This document shows, piece after piece, positions 7,787 to 17,427 of a stretch of DNA of 64,000 nt. The translations under genes were made by a program, and so were the position numbers. Source of the stretch: [Mycobacterium] nativiensis (GTDB lineage: Bacteria > Actinomycetota > Actinomycetes > Mycobacteriales > Mycobacteriaceae); assembly GCF_020172685.1 (NCBI RefSeq), contig NZ_CP083986.1, positions 680,216 through 744,215 of the forward strand, given 5' to 3'. The notes under the pieces were generated by a model. The model worked only from the letters and a program-made list of their open reading frames with translations. It was not told the origin of the DNA and searched no databases. The stretch's first letter is position 1. The number at the start of each line of letters is the position of its first letter.

Positions 7787-8929
7787 TCAGCGCGCGAACC
7801 GGCGCACCAACGCCTTTCGGTCCAGCTTCCCGATCCCGTGGCGGGGCAACGCGGCGACGATGTGCAACTCCCGGGGTGCCGCCGTGGCATCGAGGGATTG
7901 CGCGACGTGGGCACGCAGGGTCTCCAGGGTCGGCGCGGTCGTACCGGCCACCACCACCGCGGCGGCGACCCGCTGACCCAGTCGATCGTCGGCGACCCCG
8001 AACACCGCGCACTCGGCCACCGCCGGGTGGGTCGCCAGCACGGCTTCCACCGGGCCGGGCAACACCGTCAGCCCGCCCGTGCTGATCGCGTCGTCGGCAC
8101 GGCCGAGCACCGTCAGAACCCCAGAAGAATCCAGGGCGCCAACATCATTGGTGTGAAACCAACCTGGCTCGGCGAACGGGTCGGGGTCGACGGGATTGCG
8201 GTAACCGGCGGCCAGTGTCGGGCCTCCGATGGAGATCCGGCTGTCGTCGCCGATGCGTACCCGGACCCCCGGCAGCGGTACGCCGTCGTAGACACAACCG
8301 CCGGCGGTCTCGCTCATGCCGTAGGTGCGCACCACCCGGATGCCGGCGGCCACCGCCGCGTCCAGGATCGGTTGCGGCGCCGGGCCCCCGCCCAGCAGCA
8401 CCGCGTCCAGGTCGGCCAGCGCAGCAGCGGAGGCGGGTGTTGTCAGTGCCTTGGCGAGCTGGGTGGCGACCAGCGAGGTGTAGCGCGGTCCGGATCCGAG
8501 CTCAGCGACCGCCGCGGGCAGTCGGTCGATGTCGAAACCGGTGGTGACATCCAGCTGCACCGGAATGGTGTCGGCCAGCAGGCTGCGCACCAGAACCTGC
8601 AGCCCGGCGACATGGTGGGCCGGCAGGGCCAGTAACCACCGGCCCGGCCCGCCCAGGCGGTGCTGGGTGGCCGCGGCGCTGGCCAGCAGGGCAGCGCCGG
8701 TCAACAGGGCGCCCTTGGGCGTCCCGGTTGTTCCTGACGTCGTCACCACCAGCGCGACGTCGTCGTCGATCGGCTCACCCACCCGTAGTGCGGCCAGGAC
8801 CGAGGGATCGGTGTCGGGAGCGACCGGAGTCAGTGCAGGGTCGCGGCCATCCAGAACGCCCCGCAGGGCCGGCAGCAGCGTCGAGACCGCATCACCAGAG
8901 GGAACGGCCAGCGCACGCAGGCCGGCTAT
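7787..8929 (-). CDS. menE: o-Succinylbenzoate-CoA ligase MenE
   Basis: MenE activates o-succinylbenzoate with ATP and CoA, upstream of MenB in menaquinone synthesis. The adenylate-forming motif TTSGTTGTPKG is present, then RTYGMSETAGG (A5 region), then GWFHTNDVG and the C-terminal hinge region ending HGIGKLDRKALVRRF with the catalytic Lys. The first codon is uncertain. The reading frame must begin near IAGLRALAVPSG, but no ATG, GTG or TTG is present there. An ATA at 8929 sits 5 nt after GGAGGG and overlaps the preceding stop as ATAG; a CTG at 8920 is the other candidate. Coupling to the DUF3349 gene is likely. Length is about 380 residues. Confidence 0.93.
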   Translation of the reverse strand: MAGLRALAVPSGDAVSTLLPALRGVLDGRDPALTPVAPDTDPSVLAALRVGEPIDDDVALVVTTSGTTGTPKGALLTGAALLASAAATQHRLGGPGRWLLALPAHHVAGLQVLVRSLLADTIPVQLDVTTGFDIDRLPAAVAELGSGPRYTSLVATQLAKALTTPASAAALADLDAVLLGGGPAPQPILDAAVAAGIRVVRTYGMSETAGGCVYDGVPLPGVRVRIGDDSRISIGGPTLAAGYRNPVDPDPFAEPGWFHTNDVGALDSSGVLTVLGRADDAISTGGLTVLPGPVEAVLATHPAVAECAVFGVADDRLGQRVAAAVVVAGTTAPTLETLRAHVAQSLDATAAPRELHIVAALPRHGIGKLDRKALVRRFAR

Positions 8930-9228
8930 GGCGTCCCTCCGGCGGTGGGGGCGTCGTCCAACAGCCAGCCCTTGGCGGCCAACCGCTCGCGCACCCGCTC
9001 GATGTCTTCGGGGGCGGGCAGCTCGTTGGTGAGGCGGGCGATCAGGACCCCGATATCGATCCGGTCGAACTCGCCGCGGCCGATCAGTTCGCGGGCGACG
9101 GCTTTGACCTCGTCGTTGGTCAGCCGGCGCGACAACAGCGCCAGCAGCGGGATGTAGTCGGTCTGCGGGACACCATCGGGGTAGCCGGCGCGCAGCCAAG
9201 CCACGATCGAGGTGAGAAATTTGTTCAT
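8926..9228 (-). CDS. DUF3349 family protein (Rv0543c-like)
   Basis: This is a small soluble protein of 100 residues, mostly helical (MNKFLTSIVAWLRAGYPDGVP, then LALLSRRLTNDEVKAVARELI). Sequence and position before menE match the conserved DUF3349 gene Rv0543c of M. tuberculosis. Its stop codon overlaps the presumed menE start region, suggesting translational coupling. The biochemical role is unknown; its conserved place between pitA and menE is the main clue. Confidence 0.88.
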   Translation of the reverse strand: MNKFLTSIVAWLRAGYPDGVPQTDYIPLLALLSRRLTNDEVKAVARELIGRGEFDRIDIGVLIARLTNELPAPEDIERVRERLAAKGWLLDDAPTAGGTP

Positions 9229-9338
9229 GCTGCGTCAACTTCCCCGCGCCGACACCGGACATGTCGGCATTGATATTACGGTGCGCCGAGACCGAACACG
9301 TCGTCTCTGGCAGCGCGGTCGTGCCTGGTCGGACCGGA

Positions 9339-9628
9339 TTACTTCGGCTTGGCCCCGAGCAGATACCAGCCGAAGTGATGGCCCAGGAAGTCGCGAGCGA
9401 TGAACAGCACCCCGATGACCACCACGGCCAGCACCACCAGGAACATCGCCCAACTGAGCGCAATCAGCAGCGGTCGGCGCGCGCCGACCGATCCGGCCCC
9501 GGCCACCGCCAGGCCGTTGCCGGCCGCGTTTACCCGTGTCGCGAAGGCGAACAGTGCCGGCAGTGCGGCCCCGACCAGCAGCCCGAAGACCAGGATCTTC
9601 AGGGTCGCGGCGTAGTTGAACCAGTCGC

Positions 9629-9632
<4 letters not shown>
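9339..9632 (-). CDS. Small membrane protein (Rv0544c-like)
   Basis: This 97-residue protein has two strong hydrophobic helices (LKILVFGLLVGAALPALFAF and ALSWAMFLVVLAVVVIGVLF) and a short aromatic C-terminus (FGWYLLGAKPK). Its start overlaps the pitA stop as ATGA (9629-9632), so the two are co-translated. The conserved pairing with pitA suggests an accessory role in phosphate uptake, but no motif shows this. Confidence 0.85.
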
Positions 9633-10894
<1,262 letters not shown>

Positions 10895-11000
10895 GGGAGC
10901 ATCACGGCTCGATTGTGCGGGGTCGATGATGTGGTTGTCTAACGATCACGTCAACAAAACGCGGGTGGACGCCGAGACGTTCCACACTATTTGCCGTTCG

Positions 11001-11411
11001 TTAACCGGAAGGTTTGTGGCGGTCGTCCTGGCGGGTGTCGCGGCGTAGCGGATGACCTGCGGGGACCTCCACGAAAATCAGGGTGACGCCGTCGGGATCG
11101 GTGACGTGCATCTCGTGCAGTCCCCACGGTTCCCGTCGGGCTTCCCGGGTGATCGGCACCCCGCGTCCCTCCAGCTCGGCCTGGGTGGCGTCGACGTCGC
11201 GGACCTGCAACCACAGCGCCCCGGGAAAGGGTGCCAACACGTGTCCGGGGTTGCCGTGATTGGCCAGTTCGATCAGCGACTGCCCGGCGTAGAACACCAT
11301 CCCGGCGCCGTAGTCGCGGGCGATCGCCAGGCCGATCTCGTCGCGATAGAAGCGCAGGGACCGCTGATAATCGGTGGGCCGGAACAGCACCCGGCTGGCC
11401 AGAATCTCCAT
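11001..11411 (-). CDS. Glyoxalase/VOC-superfamily protein (Rv0546c-like)
   Basis: This 136-residue metal-dependent fold protein opens MEILASRVLFRPTDYQRSLRFYRDEIGL and ends its domain with HEMHVTDPDGVTLIFVEVP, the beta-alpha-beta-beta-beta pattern of vicinal oxygen chelate proteins. ATG at 11411 shares one base with the SDR stop codon (TGATG), so the two are co-translated. The longer upstream open frame lies inside the SDR gene and is not real. Substrate unknown. Position between pitA and the SDR gene matches Rv0546c. Confidence 0.88.
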   Translation of the reverse strand: MEILASRVLFRPTDYQRSLRFYRDEIGLAIARDYGAGMVFYAGQSLIELANHGNPGHVLAPFPGALWLQVRDVDATQAELEGRGVPITREARREPWGLHEMHVTDPDGVTLIFVEVPAGHPLRRDTRQDDRHKPSG

Positions 11412-12295
11412 CAGTCTTCGACAGGCTCGATGCGGTTCCGCTTGACGATGGCGGTGGCCCAACCGGCGTTGAGGTTGTCCAGCGCGCGGAATGCCAGCGC
11501 CAGGCGCGGCGCGATGCGGATCGGGCGGTAGCGGGCCGCGTCGATCATCCACGCGCCGGCCTCCTCGGCGGTGAGCCCCGGCTTGCCCTGGAACGCCGCG
11601 GTGGGCGCGATCATCGGGGTCTTCACCAGCGGGTAGTACAGCGTGGTGGACTGCACGCCGTAGCGGGCCCACTCGCTGTCGATGACCCGGCTGACCGCGC
11701 TCAGTGCGGACTTGGAGCCGTTGTACACGCCGAACAGCGGCGAGGAGTCGGTGAACACGCCCCAGGTGGCGACGTTGATGATGTGGCCGTCGCCGCGCTC
11801 GCGCATCGCCGGGGCGAACCCGCGGATCAGCCGCAGCGGTGAGTAGTAGTTCAGCTGCATAGTCCGCTCGACGTCGTGCCAGCGCTCCAGGGATTCGGCC
11901 AGCGGCCGGCGAATGGAGCGCCCGGCATTGTTGACCAGGATGTCCACCCCGCCGAACCGCTCGTCGACGTCCTTGACCAGCTGGTCGATCGCCGCCAGGT
12001 CCGACAGGTCGCAGGCGATGGCGTGCGCGGTGCCGCCGGCGTCGGTGATCCGCTGGACCAGCGCGTCCAGGTTCTCCTGGCGTCGGGCCACCGCGATCAC
12101 GGTGGCGCCTTCCCGGCCGAACTGTTCGGCGCCGGCCTCCCCAATGCCCGAGGACGCCCCGGTCACCAGCACCCGCTTGCCGGTCAGGTCGATGGTCTTG
12201 GCGCCGGGCCGGTGCATCAGCTGCGCGGCGACGGGCGGACGCATGGTGGCGAGCGTGATCTGGTCGGACAGGCGGCGTAGCGGGCTTCGGCTCAT
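11411..12295 (-). CDS. Short-chain dehydrogenase/reductase (Rv0547c-like)
   Basis: This 294-residue classical SDR has the nucleotide-binding motif GASSGIGEAG near residue 46, then NNAG, then catalytic YNGSK. A 30-residue N-terminal extension precedes the Rossmann fold. It sits between menB and the glyoxalase gene, as Rv0547c does. A TAGACT box ends 8 nt before ATG 12295, compatible with a leaderless start. The substrate is unknown, and a link to menaquinone is not implied beyond location. Confidence 0.9.
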   Translation of the reverse strand: MSRSPLRRLSDQITLATMRPPVAAQLMHRPGAKTIDLTGKRVLVTGASSGIGEAGAEQFGREGATVIAVARRQENLDALVQRITDAGGTAHAIACDLSDLAAIDQLVKDVDERFGGVDILVNNAGRSIRRPLAESLERWHDVERTMQLNYYSPLRLIRGFAPAMRERGDGHIINVATWGVFTDSSPLFGVYNGSKSALSAVSRVIDSEWARYGVQSTTLYYPLVKTPMIAPTAAFQGKPGLTAEEAGAWMIDAARYRPIRIAPRLALAFRALDNLNAGWATAIVKRNRIEPVED

Positions 12296-12334
12296 GGTTA
12301 GCCAGTCTATGCGGGGCGGAGTCGGTGTCGTCGC

Positions 12335-13237
12335 TCAGAAGTATCGGGGGAAGCTGCTCCAGTCCGGATCACGCTTCTGCAGGAATGCGTCGCGGCCCTC
12401 GACGGCCTCGTCGGTCATGTAGGCCAGCCGGGTGGCCTCGCCGGCGAACAGCTGCTGGCCCACCAGTCCGTCGTCGAGCAGGTTGAAGGCGAACTTCAAC
12501 ATGCGTTGCGCCTGAGGCGATTTGCCGTTGATCTCCTTGGCCCACTGCACGCCGGTGGTCTCCAGGTCGGCGTGGTCGACGACCTCGTTGACCGCACCCA
12601 TGTGGTGCATCTGCTCGGCGGTGTATGCCCGCCCCAGGAAGAAAACCTCGCGGGCGAACTTCTGGCCCACCTGCCGGGCCAGGTACGCCGAGCCGTAGCC
12701 GCCGTCGAAGCTGCCGACGTCGGCGTCGGTCTGCTTGAACCTCGCGTGCTCGCGGCTGGCCAGCGTCAGATCGCACACCACGTGCAGGCTGTGCCCGCCG
12801 CCGGCCGCCCAGCCGTTGACCAGGCAGATCACCGGCTTGGGCATGAACCGGATCAGCCGCTGCACCTCCAGGATGTGCAGCCGCCCGGCGCGGGCCGGAT
12901 CGACGGTCTCGGCTGTCTCTCCGTCGGCGTACTGGTAGCCGCTGCGGCCGCGAATGCGCTGGTCACCGCCGGAGCAGAACGCCCAGCCGCCGTCCTTCGG
13001 CGAGGGCCCGTTGCCGGTCAGCAGCACCACGCCGACATCCGGCGACATCCGGGCGTGGTCGAGTGCCCGGTACAGCTCGTCGACCGTGTGCGGGCGAAAC
13101 GCATTGCGCACCTCGGGGCGGTTGAACGCGACCCGGACCGTGGCGTCGGTGACGTGGCGGTGGTAGGTGATGTCGGTCAGGTCGGCGAAGCCGTCGACCG
13201 GCCGCCAGATGGTCTCGTCGAACGGGTTGGCGCTCAA
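12335..13237 (-). CDS. menB: 1,4-Dihydroxy-2-naphthoyl-CoA synthase MenB
   Basis: MenB closes the second ring of o-succinylbenzoyl-CoA to form 1,4-dihydroxy-2-naphthoyl-CoA. The 300-residue crotonase-fold protein carries VAFNRPEVRNAFRPHTVDEL, the oxyanion-hole region FCSGGDQRIRGRSGYQ, GWAAGGGHSLHVVCDLTLAS and the Asp/Ser segment DVGSFDGGYGSAYLARQVG. The start appears to be TTG at 13237, with GGGAG about 10 nt before it. To its right lies the accessory island that separates menB from menC. Confidence 0.96.
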   Translation of the reverse strand: MSANPFDETIWRPVDGFADLTDITYHRHVTDATVRVAFNRPEVRNAFRPHTVDELYRALDHARMSPDVGVVLLTGNGPSPKDGGWAFCSGGDQRIRGRSGYQYADGETAETVDPARAGRLHILEVQRLIRFMPKPVICLVNGWAAGGGHSLHVVCDLTLASREHARFKQTDADVGSFDGGYGSAYLARQVGQKFAREVFFLGRAYTAEQMHHMGAVNEVVDHADLETTGVQWAKEINGKSPQAQRMLKFAFNLLDDGLVGQQLFAGEATRLAYMTDEAVEGRDAFLQKRDPDWSSFPRYF

Positions 13238-13413
13238 GGTGTTTGCACTCCCTCGTGGTGTGATGGCCGGGCATGCACCGTTCCATCGTGGTTATCGGAG
13301 CATAAGGCGCACGGCGTGCCGGGCGAGCGCTGGTCGTCGCGACCAGCAGGTGAATGGCGGTAATAGCGGTTAACTTGCTAGCTTTGCTCGGGGCTCCAAC
13401 GGGAGGTGTGAGC

Positions 13414-13752
13414 GTGGCGTCGGTGCCGATTGATCCCGCGAAAATAGCGGTTCGCCCGGTGTTGCTTGATGCCCACGCCTCGGGGGTGGTCGACGCGACG
13501 GATGTGGCGCGGACATTCGCGGCCCGGCACGCAGGTTACCTGGGTGAATGTGCTGCGGCGTGGGCTGGGAGCTCGGCGGAGGCATTGGCTGAATTGAGTG
13601 GCCACTGGGAGGCGACCGACGCGCGCTTGCATGGACGTGTCGGCGCGTTCGCTGACGCCATGTGCGAAGGCGGTCGCCACTACACCGCGATGGAGGAAGA
13701 GCACGCCCGGATGTTCACCGTGCTCGTTCCCAGAGGAACCAACGCTTCGTAG
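13414..13752 (+). CDS. EspC-like (DUF2580-type) type VII secretion target
   Basis: This 112-residue all-helical protein has a WxG-type turn (CAAAWAGSSAEAL) between two long helices and a C-terminal YTAMEEE segment like the YxxxD/E signal of type VII substrates. Sequence style (DATDVARTFAARHAGY, then ALAELSGHWEATDARLHGRVG) matches EspC/DUF2580 proteins. GTG at 13414 is chosen for the GGGAGGT 7 nt upstream. It lies 3 nt before the toxin gene at 13756, so the two are a likely co-secreted pair exported through a chromosomal ESX system outside this window. Family assignment is from memory. Confidence 0.75.
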   Translation: MASVPIDPAKIAVRPVLLDAHASGVVDATDVARTFAARHAGYLGECAAAWAGSSAEALAELSGHWEATDARLHGRVGAFADAMCEGGRHYTAMEEEHARMFTVLVPRGTNAS

Positions 13753-13755
13753 CGG

Positions 13756-15333
13756 ATGACGATCACCACCGACGGCATCGAGAAGTGGAATCTCGAAACC
13801 CTGGACACCGTGTTCGAGATCGCCACGGAACGTTCTGCGCGCAAGGCCGCCTTCGGTGGGGCGTTAGGTGATGCCGGCACCGGGCTCAAGGATTGGGAGG
13901 GGCGCGGCGGCGACGCATTTCGTCGGGAGTTGGGCAAACATCGCGCTGACATCGACGATCACCAGACCCAGGCCGCCGCGATAGCCAACGCCTTCTACGC
14001 CGCACGGGCGGAGGTCGCGGCCTGCAAGACGGAATGGTCGTCGATCAAATCGATTGCGGCGAGCAATGACTGGACGATCAGCCCCGACGGGCGGTTGAGC
14101 GGACAGGTCACTGCCACCAAGCGCAATGACTTCGACACCCTGCAACGTCGGCTGACCAAGCTGATGGCCGATGCGGGCAGGACGGACCAGGATCTTGCCA
14201 CTGCCATCCGGGCCGTGGTCGGCGACACCAAGGTCGACGCGGGTGGCCGCGCGATATTCGGCCCGCCGATGCCGGGCAACGGAGATAAGGCACCGGCCGA
14301 GCAGTCCGGGGATCCGGCCGCCGGAAGCCTGCCGTCGCCGCTGAATCAGACACGCCAGGGCGGTGGCCCGGTACCACCCGTGCTGTTGAATCCCAAGGAC
14401 GTGGAGGCCTTCAAGGTCGTTGCGCGGCAGGTGCTGACGAACGATGGGGTTCCACCGGATCAGATCGAGGCGCAGGTCCATGCGGCCGTGGTCGCCGCTC
14501 AGCAGCCACTGCCGCGCTATGTGCCCCCGGTGCCGCAACGGGGTCCGGCACCCGGGTTCGGCGACGGGGTAGGTGACCGTTGGAGAGCCGCCGAACAGGG
14601 CGTCAAGAACCTGCTGGGGCAGGGCGGACCGGGTGCGCCCGGTGTCCTGGAGTCCTGGGGCGGTCTGGCCAAAGGCGTTGGCAGTGCCATGATCAACCCC
14701 GTCGGTGCCGGCATGGCAGAGGTCAAAGAGGCGCTTGATGCGCCCAGCCTCGCTTACTACCTCGGCGAGAAGACCTTCGATGTCGGATCAGCCGCGGCTA
14801 CCCTCCCGTTCGGTGGCGAAGGGGCGATGGTCCGGGCCGGGCTTCCGGCCGAGGTTCTTACTCCGGGCGGTGCGCCTGCCGCAGTTCTGCGGGACTGGCA
14901 CCCCACCGGCGGAATGCCGTCGACGGACTTTGAAGGCCGGTTCGGCACCCCAGAATCCCGGGTCTGGCCAGGCAACGACGGGTTTCCGCCGGGCCACATT
15001 CCGCAGCCCGCGCAGCTACCGGAAGGCACGATCATCGACAGATTTGGTTCCGCGGGTGGTCGCTATCTCGCGCCAGATGGCACACCATTTGCGGATCGGT
15101 CCCTCGCCCCTGAATTAGTTGGCGGAAATTACAATCGATACATGATCACAGGCGAACCACTTCCTCCCGGCTGGCAAATAGTTGAAGGTCCAGTGGAGCC
15201 CTACTACGGGCAGACGCCCGCGCCAGGAGCAACGCAATACATGATCACTGCGCCGGATGGTGTCCGGCCAACTGTGCGCGAACTGGTAAAGTTAGGAATA
15301 CTTGATGACTATGGACCGCCCCTTGGAAGATAA
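13756..15333 (+). CDS. TNT-domain polymorphic toxin with WxG helical N-terminus
   Basis: The 525 residues read as a type VII polymorphic toxin. Residues 1-130 are a helical targeting domain with a WxG turn (LKDWEGRGGDAFRRELGKH). A Pro/Gly-rich linker runs to about 420. The last 100 residues resemble the tuberculosis necrotizing toxin fold of CpnT, an NAD+ glycohydrolase: DRFGSAGGRYLAPDGTPF, then GEPLPPGWQIVEGPV, GATQYMI and VRELVKLGILDDYGP. The Gln in GATQY sits where I recall the catalytic Gln of TNT; I could not align the other catalytic residues. GC content falls from about 15,040 onward, as in exchangeable toxin tips. The immunity gene overlaps its 3' end. Confidence 0.8.
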   Translation: MTITTDGIEKWNLETLDTVFEIATERSARKAAFGGALGDAGTGLKDWEGRGGDAFRRELGKHRADIDDHQTQAAAIANAFYAARAEVAACKTEWSSIKSIAASNDWTISPDGRLSGQVTATKRNDFDTLQRRLTKLMADAGRTDQDLATAIRAVVGDTKVDAGGRAIFGPPMPGNGDKAPAEQSGDPAAGSLPSPLNQTRQGGGPVPPVLLNPKDVEAFKVVARQVLTNDGVPPDQIEAQVHAAVVAAQQPLPRYVPPVPQRGPAPGFGDGVGDRWRAAEQGVKNLLGQGGPGAPGVLESWGGLAKGVGSAMINPVGAGMAEVKEALDAPSLAYYLGEKTFDVGSAAATLPFGGEGAMVRAGLPAEVLTPGGAPAAVLRDWHPTGGMPSTDFEGRFGTPESRVWPGNDGFPPGHIPQPAQLPEGTIIDRFGSAGGRYLAPDGTPFADRSLAPELVGGNYNRYMITGEPLPPGWQIVEGPVEPYYGQTPAPGATQYMITAPDGVRPTVRELVKLGILDDYGPPLGR

Positions 15334-15727
15334 GATTCGAGAACTTCAAATCGAAATAGATCGGTTATCGGAGGAGTTGGGCGTCCGCTCCATATCAGTC
15401 GGAATGCGGACCAAAGACGGGCTCAACGTCTTCGTCGCCGACGACGGCTCATGCCATTATGCCTTTTACGAGCGCGGAAAACTCGGCTTCGACAGGGTCG
15501 GCAGCATTGATGATCTACGCTACTGGTACTGCGCTGATATCGTTACAGATGAAGCTGCGAAACAAGTTGGCGACCGCGCTGAGCGTTTTAAGCTCGAATA
15601 TCAGGTGTTAGCTGGTTTCAGCGCCGAGTGGGCGAAAAGAAATGTCCGCGAAACTGCGGCCATGTTTCGTAAATATGGAAAGCCGCAAGATATTGTTCTG
15701 CTTCCTGATATCGGCGAATCTCTGTAG
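15305..15727 (+). CDS. Immunity protein, Imm63-like, for the TNT toxin
   Basis: This 140-residue acidic protein begins with a helix (LEDKIRELQIEIDRLSEELG). It has the pattern CHYAFYERGK ... DDLRYWYCADIV ... LEYQVLAGFSAEWAKRNVRETAAMFRKYG, which resembles the Imm63 family seen behind TNT-type toxins (recalled, not searched). ATG 15305 overlaps the toxin end by 29 nt in another frame, giving tight coupling; AGGA lies 8 nt upstream. Base composition is AT-richer than the surroundings, like the toxin tip, which suggests the two moved together. The role would be to block the toxin's NAD+ hydrolase inside the producer. Confidence 0.7.
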   Translation: MTMDRPLEDKIRELQIEIDRLSEELGVRSISVGMRTKDGLNVFVADDGSCHYAFYERGKLGFDRVGSIDDLRYWYCADIVTDEAAKQVGDRAERFKLEYQVLAGFSAEWAKRNVRETAAMFRKYGKPQDIVLLPDIGESL

Positions 15728-15836
15728 TCGCATGCCCCGATGGCCTTCGGGGCGGCGACACCCGGTGCGTGCATCGATCGCGTCTGAGGGCACGGGCCAG
15801 CGGTAACCCTGCATGACAGGCCAACTCCCGCTAGGA

Positions 15837-15855
15837 TTAGGCAAGGTTAGCCTAA
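15837..15855. promoter_or_regulatory. IdeR iron box
   Basis: TTAGGCAAGGTTAGCCTAA matches the 19-bp IdeR/DtxR consensus at 15 of 19 positions, with both outer arms intact (TTAGG and CCTAA). A TAAGCT -10-like box (15853-15858) overlaps its right end, so bound IdeR would block the promoter of the gene at 15892. Confidence 0.75.
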
Positions 15856-15891
15856 GCTGGGGGGTTTGGGTGGTAGTGCCGGGGGGTATCA

Positions 15892-17100
15892 GTGGGCGCT
15901 GTACTTGGGGTATCGCTGTCGGCGACGCGTGCGGGCGTGGTCGTTCTCGAAGGCGTCGGGGCTGATGCGCGGACGGTGATCCGCGACGCGGTCGCCGTGT
16001 CCGCGGCAGGACTGGATGTTGTTGTGGCCGCCGTTGAGCAGGCTGCGCGCACCGCCGCGAGCCGCGGCTATTCGGTGCAGGCGGTTGGGTTGACCAGCAC
16101 GGCCGACGCCGAGCAGTACGCGTTGGATCTGGCATCGCTGTTGGCCGATTCGGACATCGCGGGGACGGAGATGGTCGAGCCGACCGATGCTGCGGCGGCG
16201 CTGGCCGAGGTGATCGCCTCGAGCAGACGATCTCAGCGCGCGACGGTCAGCCTGATCACCGAGGAGCAGACCATCGCGGTGCTGGCCGATGACCGAGACG
16301 GGGTGCAGCACAGCGCCGTCTCCCTGCACCACGACGACGATGCGGCGCTGGTATCACTGGACAAACTCGTCGCCGACTGGCAACCGGGTGCGGTATTCGT
16401 GATGGTCGCGAATGACCTGGTGGTCGATGGTTTCGCGGAACGCCTTGAGCGCGCCATCGCTCCGCGAGTGGTCGCGTTGATCGATGCTGAACTGGGCCTG
16501 GCCCGCGGGGCGGCGCTCGCAGCCGGAAACGCGGCGCTCGGCGATGACATCGTCGTCGATGTTCCGAGTGTGCCTGTGCGACAACGGCTCCACCGCGCCG
16601 ATGCACTGTTGATGGCCGCCGTCGCCGTGACGCTGCTGGTCGCAGCGATCACGATCGCCCTGGCGCGCGGGGCTCTGTTCGGGGGCGACTCGCCGGCGCA
16701 GACGAATATCGGTGTCGGTGCCGCCGGCAACGGGGCCCCGCACAGCGGTCAGACCACGCCGTCGCCATCTTCCGATGTGGCGCCGGTTTCGGTCGCAGAG
16801 CGGGCCTCCGCTGTGGCGCCACCGGTTTCGGCACCGGCGCCGGCCGAACCTCAACTCGGTGCAGCCGGTGAGGCGCAGCTCCGAAAGATGACCGAGCCGA
16901 TCGCCGAATCGGCCCCCGTTCCGGTTGCACCGCCTGTTGGTGCCCTGCCGCCGCCGGCGCCTGTTGAGGAACAGGCACCATCACCAGTCCAGGACGCGAT
17001 TGCGTTTGTGGAACAGGCGCTCGGGATCGACATCGACAATGACGGCCTGATCGGTGGCCGCGCGGTAAATCCGGAACCGGCCTCCGAGCACGCCCCCTGA
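15892..17100 (+). CDS. Actin-like-fold membrane protein with Pro-rich tail, iron-box controlled
   Basis: The 402 residues comprise an N-terminal domain (about 1-230) opening GAVLGVSLSATRAGVVVLEG, like the protein at 4586. One membrane helix follows (about 236-262, LLMAAVAVTLLVAAITIALA), then a Pro/Ala-rich exported region of about 135 residues. These two proteins are paralogs in architecture and resemble the mycobacterial DUF7159 group. GTG 15892 follows a G-rich leader. The iron box 37 nt upstream suggests expression when iron is scarce. It is followed directly by the decayed menC 5' copy, so menC once lay immediately downstream. Function is unknown. Confidence 0.78.
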   Translation: MGAVLGVSLSATRAGVVVLEGVGADARTVIRDAVAVSAAGLDVVVAAVEQAARTAASRGYSVQAVGLTSTADAEQYALDLASLLADSDIAGTEMVEPTDAAAALAEVIASSRRSQRATVSLITEEQTIAVLADDRDGVQHSAVSLHHDDDAALVSLDKLVADWQPGAVFVMVANDLVVDGFAERLERAIAPRVVALIDAELGLARGAALAAGNAALGDDIVVDVPSVPVRQRLHRADALLMAAVAVTLLVAAITIALARGALFGGDSPAQTNIGVGAAGNGAPHSGQTTPSPSSDVAPVSVAERASAVAPPVSAPAPAEPQLGAAGEAQLRKMTEPIAESAPVPVAPPVGALPPPAPVEEQAPSPVQDAIAFVEQALGIDIDNDGLIGGRAVNPEPASEHAP

Positions 17101-17119
17101 CAACCGCAGTCTGACCCAA

Positions 17120-17235
17120 CCGGCACCATGGACTGATGCCGCCCCTAGGCGACATCCTCGACTGCCTGCACGTGGTGGCCCTGCCGATGCGCGCGTCAAG
17201 TTCCGCGGCATCACCTTAGGGAACAGGCCGCTCTG
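17120..17235 (+). pseudogene. Decayed duplicate of the menC 5' end
   Basis: This segment aligns with 18181-18297, the start of menC. The first 27 bases differ at one position. Later stretches (GTGGTGGCCCTGCCGATGCG, then TTCCGCGGCATCACC) are also shared. A deletion of about 9 nt after the fifth codon and further indels destroy the frame. It ends in unrelated sequence near 17235. It marks the left edge of a roughly 0.95-kb insert that separates this copy from the intact menC. Confidence 0.85.
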
Positions 17236-17427
17236 AGAGCGCCTACAAATTACCGCCACCAGTCCGTCGTGCAGGCGAATGGGCAGCCCGATACCATTGG
17301 AATCTGCTTTACCGCAACGCTTTCTCGTACCACCCGTGGCAACGTTGATTTTCGTGCCGTCCCGGTGGGTAGTGGTGCGATTCACTGGCGACCACTGGTG
17401 CCCTTAGGGTGCGCTAGAGCGTCTTCA
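17236..17427. other. Insert sequence with no recognisable gene
   Basis: Between the menC remnant and the reverse-strand broken gene I see no frame with convincing coding character. Short frames exist on both strands but lack binding sites and recognisable motifs. Base composition is less GC-rich than the flanks. Confidence 0.5.

Noticed and set aside
11412..11672. An N-terminal extension of the glyoxalase protein into the SDR gene
   Set aside because: The extension is Arg-rich out-of-frame SDR sequence; ATG 11411 aligns with the family start and overlaps the SDR stop.
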